A stretch of 64,000 bases of DNA, taken from positions 1 to 64,000 of the forward strand of contig PYER01000002.1 of assembly GCA_003017855.1 (NCBI GenBank), read 5' to 3'. The DNA is from a filamentous cyanobacterium CCT1. Its GTDB lineage: Bacteria; Cyanobacteriota; Cyanobacteriia; Phormidesmidales; Phormidesmidaceae. Within the stretch, counting starts at the first letter, position 1, and every line of letters starts with the position of its first letter. Shown one piece after another: positions 59,779 through 64,000 of the stretch. A model generated the notes under the pieces. The model had not been told where the DNA came from. It was given only the letters and a program-made list of their open reading frames with translations, and made no database searches. A program made the position numbers and the translations under genes.

Positions 59779-59895
59779 ATGAAAGCTGTTCGAGATATTG
59801 TCAGTGTCTCTATCACCATCATTTTGGTGTCATTTATTGGCCTCAGCCTGGCTCGGCTGGTGTACTTCTTTCTCCACAGCCAGCAACTCATTTAG
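59779..59895 (+). CDS. Small single-TM protein (38 aa)
   Basis: MKAVRDIVSVSITIILVSFIGLSLARLVYFFLHSQQLI; absent from ORF track. Confidence 0.5.
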   Translation: MKAVRDIVSVSITIILVSFIGLSLARLVYFFLHSQQLI

Positions 59896-59908
59896 AGCTT
59901 TGTATTTA

Positions 59909-60109
59909 GAGCAACGTCCCATGACGCTGTCGCGCCACTCCAAACGATAAAAACACTTCAAACCGATCCCTGAGCGGAGTCGTTTGTTCTGTGGACAGGC
60001 TTCGCCAACGCGCTAGCGTCTCCCGTAGGGAGAAAGGGATCGGGCTTTCTCCCTACGGGAGACCTTTCACGAACGACTCCGCTCAGCCCTCGGTTATTTT
60101 CAGAGCAAT
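59909..60109. repeat. Dispersed hairpin repeat, copy 2
   Basis: Same ends as copy 1; perfect 19-bp arms 60018-60036 / 60045-60063 and outer 14-bp arms 59970-59983 / 60073-60086. Confidence 0.88.
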
Positions 60110-60112
60110 GCT

Positions 60113-61072
60113 GTGACATCCCTCTTATTTCCCATCCTGGATGATGTGAAGGCGGCTCGCGATCGCATCACCCCCTACATTCGCCACACGCCGCTGGTGC
60201 CCGCGATCGCCCTCAAGCAGACTATCCCCGGCTGCCCTGACCTGTGGCTCAAGCTCGACTGCCTGCAGGTGACTGGTTCTTTTAAGGCCAGGGGCGCGGT
60301 GAATACGCTCAAAAGCCTCTCTGACGCTGAGCTACAGCGGGGCATTATCACGGCGTCGGGGGGTAACCACGGGCTGGCCGTAGCCTACGCTGGTTGGCTG
60401 GCCCAGGTGCCCGCCACCATTTACCTGGGTCGCAACGTACCCGCCGCCAAGGCAGAACGGCTGCGCCAGTGGGGAGCCCAGGTGGTATTTGAGGGCAACG
60501 ACTGGGATGACGCCAACCGTGCCGCTATGGCCGTCGCTAAAACCCAGGGGCTGACCTACATTCATCCCTTCGACGACCCGCGCGTGATGGCCGGGCAGGG
60601 TACTTTGGCCCTGGAGATTTTGGCCGACCTGTCCCAGGTGGATACGCTGCTGGTGGCGATCGGCGGCGGCGGGTTGATTGCGGGCGTCAGCCTGGCAGCG
60701 AAGGCGCTCAAGCCCGAGATTCGCATTGTCGGCATTGAGCCGGTGGGCGCACCCACGCTTAAAACCAGCGTTGAGGCCGGCTACATTGTTGAGCTAGAGG
60801 CTACCCCCACTTTGGCCAACACCCTCGCCCCACGAAAGACAGAGGCCCTGAACTTTGAGATTATTCGCCGCTGTGTAGACTCGTTTGTGCTGGTCAGCGA
60901 CGAGGCGATGACTGAGGCCTGCCGCTGGCTGTGGTTTGAGCTGGGCATTGCGGCAGAACTGAGCGGGGGCGCGGCGATCGCGGCCCTGATGACCAACCAG
61001 TATCAGCCACAGCCCGGCGAAGTCGTCTGCGCTCTGATCTGCGGTGCTGGAACAGCGGGGTTAGACGGTTAA
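60113..61072 (+). CDS. Threonine/serine dehydratase-like PLP enzyme
   Basis: 319 aa, GTG start; SFKARGAVNTL PLP-Lys motif, SGGNHGLAVAYAG, GGGGLIAGV. Confidence 0.88.
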   Translation: MTSLLFPILDDVKAARDRITPYIRHTPLVPAIALKQTIPGCPDLWLKLDCLQVTGSFKARGAVNTLKSLSDAELQRGIITASGGNHGLAVAYAGWLAQVPATIYLGRNVPAAKAERLRQWGAQVVFEGNDWDDANRAAMAVAKTQGLTYIHPFDDPRVMAGQGTLALEILADLSQVDTLLVAIGGGGLIAGVSLAAKALKPEIRIVGIEPVGAPTLKTSVEAGYIVELEATPTLANTLAPRKTEALNFEIIRRCVDSFVLVSDEAMTEACRWLWFELGIAAELSGGAAIAALMTNQYQPQPGEVVCALICGAGTAGLDG

Positions 61073-61118
61073 GCAGCCCAGGAATGTAATCATTTAGCGT
61101 CTTGGGATAACGCTACAA

Positions 61119-61574
61119 CTATGCTTCTCCAGCAAGCTCCAGTGCCTTGCGCACGATCGCCTCTGAAATTCTAAAATCGGCCTGCAAGAGAGCGTCGAGA
61201 GTAGGCTTGATTTGCGCGATCGCGCCCAGCTGCTTGGCGCGCAATAATACACCAACCGTTCCCATCAAATGGAGGCCAAGCCGTTTAGCCAAACGGCGAG
61301 CTTTTTGGTCATCTAGAACTGTGATGACGTCACCATCTAGCTCAAGCGCAAGGGCGATCGCCTCGGCCTCCCCATCGTCAACCTCTGCCTGAAGCACTTT
61401 GACAAGGCTTTTATTGTTCACCACTTGAACATTTAGCCAATCTGCTTCTAAACCAACCTCCTGGCGCACTGCCTCAGGAATCAGGATGACCGAAAAGACC
61501 TGAGGGAGGATATCTAGTTGCTGAATGCGCTCTAGTCCAATCAGACAACTGCTGTCAAACACAGCACGGTTCAC
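61119..61574 (-). CDS. PIN-domain toxin (DUF3368 family)
   Basis: VFDSSCLIGLERI, DDGEAEAIALALEL, VLDDQKARRLAKRLGL. Confidence 0.88.
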   Translation of the reverse strand: MNRAVFDSSCLIGLERIQQLDILPQVFSVILIPEAVRQEVGLEADWLNVQVVNNKSLVKVLQAEVDDGEAEAIALALELDGDVITVLDDQKARRLAKRLGLHLMGTVGVLLRAKQLGAIAQIKPTLDALLQADFRISEAIVRKALELAGEA

Positions 61575-61789
61575 AATGCTATCTCTTGCTCAAGCTCTTC
61601 AGCGGGGTAGTTGATGACAGGAACGCTCATTTTACCGAGCAGTTCAATATAAGTTCGCTTTGAGTAGCCTGCCAGCTTTGCCGCTTGCCCTAGAGAAAGT
61701 TTGCCTGTCTCAAATAACTTGATGGACATCATCAAGGTAGCTTCTTCAGGAGAAACGTTTAGCGGTAGTTCAACAGTCAGCACATTCAT
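61571..61789 (-). CDS. UPF0175 family antitoxin
   Basis: 72 aa; KLSLGQAAKLAGYSKRTYIELLGKMSVPVINYPAEELEQE; 4-bp overlap with PIN toxin gene. Confidence 0.88.
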   Translation of the reverse strand: MNVLTVELPLNVSPEEATLMMSIKLFETGKLSLGQAAKLAGYSKRTYIELLGKMSVPVINYPAEELEQEIAL

Positions 61790-61864
61790 AGGGTTAGCCC
61801 AGCCATAGGCAGATTTAGGTTAAGCGTAACTCACGACTATCAACAGTAGACAGTTCCCGCCCGC

Positions 61865-62155
61865 TCAAGCCACAACTGGGCCAAGGGTGGATGAAATGCG
61901 CATGGCCAGCTCGGTCAGGTTGTCGCTGTCGGTGCAGAACTGCTCCGCGTGGGAACGGGGCACCCCCGCTTCTACCAAATATTCCACCAGCAGATTAAAC
62001 AGCATGTCTTCGGCGAGTTCGCGCTGGTCGGCCCAGCCCTGCCGGTAGTGCAGATACTCCTGGCAGCGCAGGGCCAGATCGTGATAGGTGGCATCGCTGG
62101 TTAAAAACTGAAGGCTGCTGACAATCATGGCGACCTCAGAGTGCAGGTTAGCCAT
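61865..62155 (-). CDS. Conserved small protein
   Basis: 96-aa ORF; coherent helical composition. Confidence 0.55.
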   Translation of the reverse strand: MANLHSEVAMIVSSLQFLTSDATYHDLALRCQEYLHYRQGWADQRELAEDMLFNLLVEYLVEAGVPRSHAEQFCTDSDNLTELAMRISSTLGPVVA

Positions 62156-62192
62156 AGTCTAACGAAACAGCCTTGACGAAGCGGTTATGGCG

Positions 62193-62855
62193 CTAACCGA
62201 TCGCTCTGAACACCACCGAAAGGTTGTTGGCAGGCATCGCGATGGTCTCGACCAGCGCCAGATTGTGCACCTTGGCGGCGGCGACCACCGCGTCTAAATC
62301 GCGCACGCCCCACTCCGGGTTTTGGGCCTGCAGGCTGGTGTCAAAGGCCGCGTTGCTGGGGGCGGTGTGCTGTCCGTTTTGTTTGTAGGGGCCGTAGAGG
62401 TACAAAATGCCGCCCGGCGGCAAAATTCGCCCCGCTCCGGCCAGCAGCCCCAGGCAGGCTGCCCAGGGCGCAATGTGAATCATATTGATGTTGACCAGGG
62501 CGGTGATCGGGTGCTGCTGCAGGTCTGGCTCGGGTCGCAAATCTTTAAAGTTCCCAGATTCGACGGGCCATAGGGGCGCCGCCGCGTCTAACGCCAGGGG
62601 CGCGTGCAGGTTGGCGGCGGGGGCCACCTCCCGCCAGGCGGCGATGCTGGCTCGGGCACCGGGGTCGAGGTCGGAGGGCAACCACTGCCGGGGAGCCAAA
62701 TGCGGCGCAAAGTACACGGCGTGCTCTCCGGTGCCGCTCGATACTTCGAGGACGGTGCCAGTCGGGGGCAGCACGCGCTGAAGTACGGCCAGAATAGGCT
62801 CGCGGTTGCGCTCAGTGGCGGGGGCGTAGCGACGAGCATCGAAAGAGGTTGACAT
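62193..62855 (-). CDS. DUF938 SAM-dependent methyltransferase-like protein
   Basis: MSTSFDARRYAPATERNREPILAVLQRVLPPTGTVLEVSSGTGEHAVYFA; start trimmed from ORF 62193-63038. Confidence 0.88.
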   Translation of the reverse strand: MSTSFDARRYAPATERNREPILAVLQRVLPPTGTVLEVSSGTGEHAVYFAPHLAPRQWLPSDLDPGARASIAAWREVAPAANLHAPLALDAAAPLWPVESGNFKDLRPEPDLQQHPITALVNINMIHIAPWAACLGLLAGAGRILPPGGILYLYGPYKQNGQHTAPSNAAFDTSLQAQNPEWGVRDLDAVVAAAKVHNLALVETIAMPANNLSVVFRAIG

Positions 62856-63011
62856 GCCAGTTTTGGAGGGTGAACTTGGACGAATGGTATGCCAATCGCT
62901 GAGGCTGGTGCCCAATTGACTGACAAAAATCCTAAAACTTTGTCGCTTCGTGAGCAGTGCTTGTTTCCAGGATTCACCTGGAACTGTCCTTAAAGTGGCT
63001 ATGTCAGCCTG

Positions 63012-63080
63012 TAAAAGGCGGAGCCTTCTCTTATCCATTCCAGGGCAGAGCCGTGGAACGAGCTTAAAGCTCTGGAATGT
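63012..63080. repeat. Cyanobacterial dispersed hairpin repeat (CCATTCCAGGGCAGAGCCGTGGAACGAG type)
   Basis: AAGGCGGAGCCTT hairpin then CATTCCAGGGCAGAGCCGTGGAACGAGCTT...CTGGAATG. Confidence 0.5.
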
Positions 63081-63142
63081 TCTAACGGTCCTGGTGATGG
63101 CTAAGTAGGGTGGCCAAATTAAACTCAGCTTGAGTTTTAGAG

Positions 63143-63225
63143 TTTTCTCCCTCCGGGAGACACTTCGTGAACGACTCCGCTCAACCCTCTACCCAGTAAC
63201 AGATCGAGCATTGAGCGGAGTCGAA
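63143..63225. repeat. Partial/rearranged copy of the dispersed hairpin repeat
   Basis: TTTTCTCCCTCCGGGAGACACTTCGTGAACGACTCCGCTCAACCCTC ... TTGAGCGGAGTCG. Confidence 0.7.
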
Positions 63226-63274
63226 ATGCGTCTTATAGATAAGCAGACCTACTTACTTATAACTATTGCTTCAA

Positions 63275-63655
63275 TCAACCAGGACTATCTTCCTCTACCA
63301 CGGGGGGCTTTTGGCGGCTGGATCGCTTGCGCTTAGATGCTTTGGTGTAGCCAATGGCCTGAATTTCGTCGCTGTTTGGCCCAAACTGCCCCAGAACTGA
63401 CTGCTTCATGGCCAAAACGGCGTTGTGAAAGGCCCACTCCGCCTCGCGGGCGCGATCGCGACCAGCTCTTAATGTCGCTTCCATCAGAACTTCGTCCTGT
63501 TGGCTCTGCCGCATGGCCTGGTAAGCCTGCTGCAAGGTATGATACGACGCCTCTGGCCGCATGGGCGCGTAGTTAGCGATCGCTGCCAAACTGTTTAAGG
63601 CCTGAATATCTTGAGCAATGCGCTTGGGCGCGAGGCGGCGGGTTATGTCGGTCAT
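63275..63655 (-). CDS. Conserved hypothetical protein
   Basis: MTDITRRLAPKRIAQDIQALNSLAAIANYAPMRPEASYHTLQQAYQAMRQSQQDEVLMEATLRAGRDRAREAEWAFHNAVLAMKQSVLGQFG. Confidence 0.6.
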   Translation of the reverse strand: MTDITRRLAPKRIAQDIQALNSLAAIANYAPMRPEASYHTLQQAYQAMRQSQQDEVLMEATLRAGRDRAREAEWAFHNAVLAMKQSVLGQFGPNSDEIQAIGYTKASKRKRSSRQKPPVVEEDSPG

Positions 63656-63761
63656 GGCGGCTGGGGTGGGTGAGTGGAGATGGGGCAAAATGCACGCCGA
63701 TAGCCCGGTGCTGTCTCGCCTAGATTCACAATGCCCAATTGATTAGGCCTTCGCCCAGAGG

Positions 63762-63962
63762 CGAACTGGATTGCGACAGCTGAAAATAGCACTATGGGCG
63801 ATCGCAATGCCATTGCAGCCCATGACAACGCCGTTGTAACGGGTGACAACAGCGTTGCAGGCATGAGAACTGAATTGTGACGTAGAGCAATAGCGTTGTG
63901 AGGATGACGAATTGGGTTTGCGATCGCGACAACGCTATTGCCAGGCCAAACAACGGCCCTAG
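63762..63962. repeat. Degenerate ~21-bp-period array of hyphenated dyads
   Basis: 13-bp dyad cores (ACAACGCCGTTGT, GCAATGCCATTGC etc.) at 63804, 63825, 63846, 63866, 63887, 63929 with weaker units at 63762, 63907, 63950. Confidence 0.7.
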
Positions 63963-64000
63963 CGCTAGAGCCAGGGCTCTACGGACACCGCAGGTAAAGC

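Noticed and set aside
62856-63038. N-terminal extension of the DUF938 ORF
   Set aside because: The extension runs into a dispersed hairpin repeat, and family homology begins at MSTSFDARRYAPATERN (62855).
63804-63941. CRISPR array reading of the 21-bp periodic region
   Set aside because: Units are degenerate and spacerless with a period far below that of CRISPR, and no cas genes are present in the window.

Overview
This 64-kb window is a cyanobacterial chromosome segment. The basis is ndhN, psb27, ldpA, the R3H/Ycf45-type ATPase, HIP1 GCGATCGC palindromes and cyanobacterial-type ribosomal protein order. Its core is the S10-spc ribosomal cluster on the minus strand (rplC to infA, 18.1-29.3 kb). 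The alpha-operon tail (rpmJ-rpsM-rpsK-rpoA-rplQ-truA-rplM-rpsI-rpmE-prfA) lies separately on the plus strand (34.4-40.5 kb), with ndhN-ldpA-R3H-psb27 between the two blocks. The flanks carry a FIST protein, a VanX-type dipeptidase, a LysR/ChrA divergent pair, a PLP decarboxylase, an ECF sigma/anti-sigma pair with a CHRD protein, a dipeptide epimerase plus DUF1611 pair (DgcA/DgcN-like), an SbcD-like nuclease, TauE/SafE, a degenerate M48-like membrane protein, an RRM protein, an MscS-like TM-repeat protein, ppk1, clpS, a TIGR03960-type radical SAM protein, a PotD-like binding protein, a threonine dehydratase-like enzyme and a PIN/UPF0175 toxin-antitoxin pair. The observations most worth a second look are: a ~21-bp-period array of hyphenated dyads at the right edge (63.76-63.96 kb); a perfect 15-bp palindrome made of two inverted consensus DnaA boxes plus a third box (11.8-11.94 kb); a dispersed ~170-200-bp hairpin element present in two full and one partial copies; a membrane M48 homologue that has lost HEXXH; and a gene remnant with three apparent frameshifts (6.6-7.0 kb). 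No CRISPR array, rRNA, tRNA or transposase was found. All family calls come from reading the protein sequences, with no database search.
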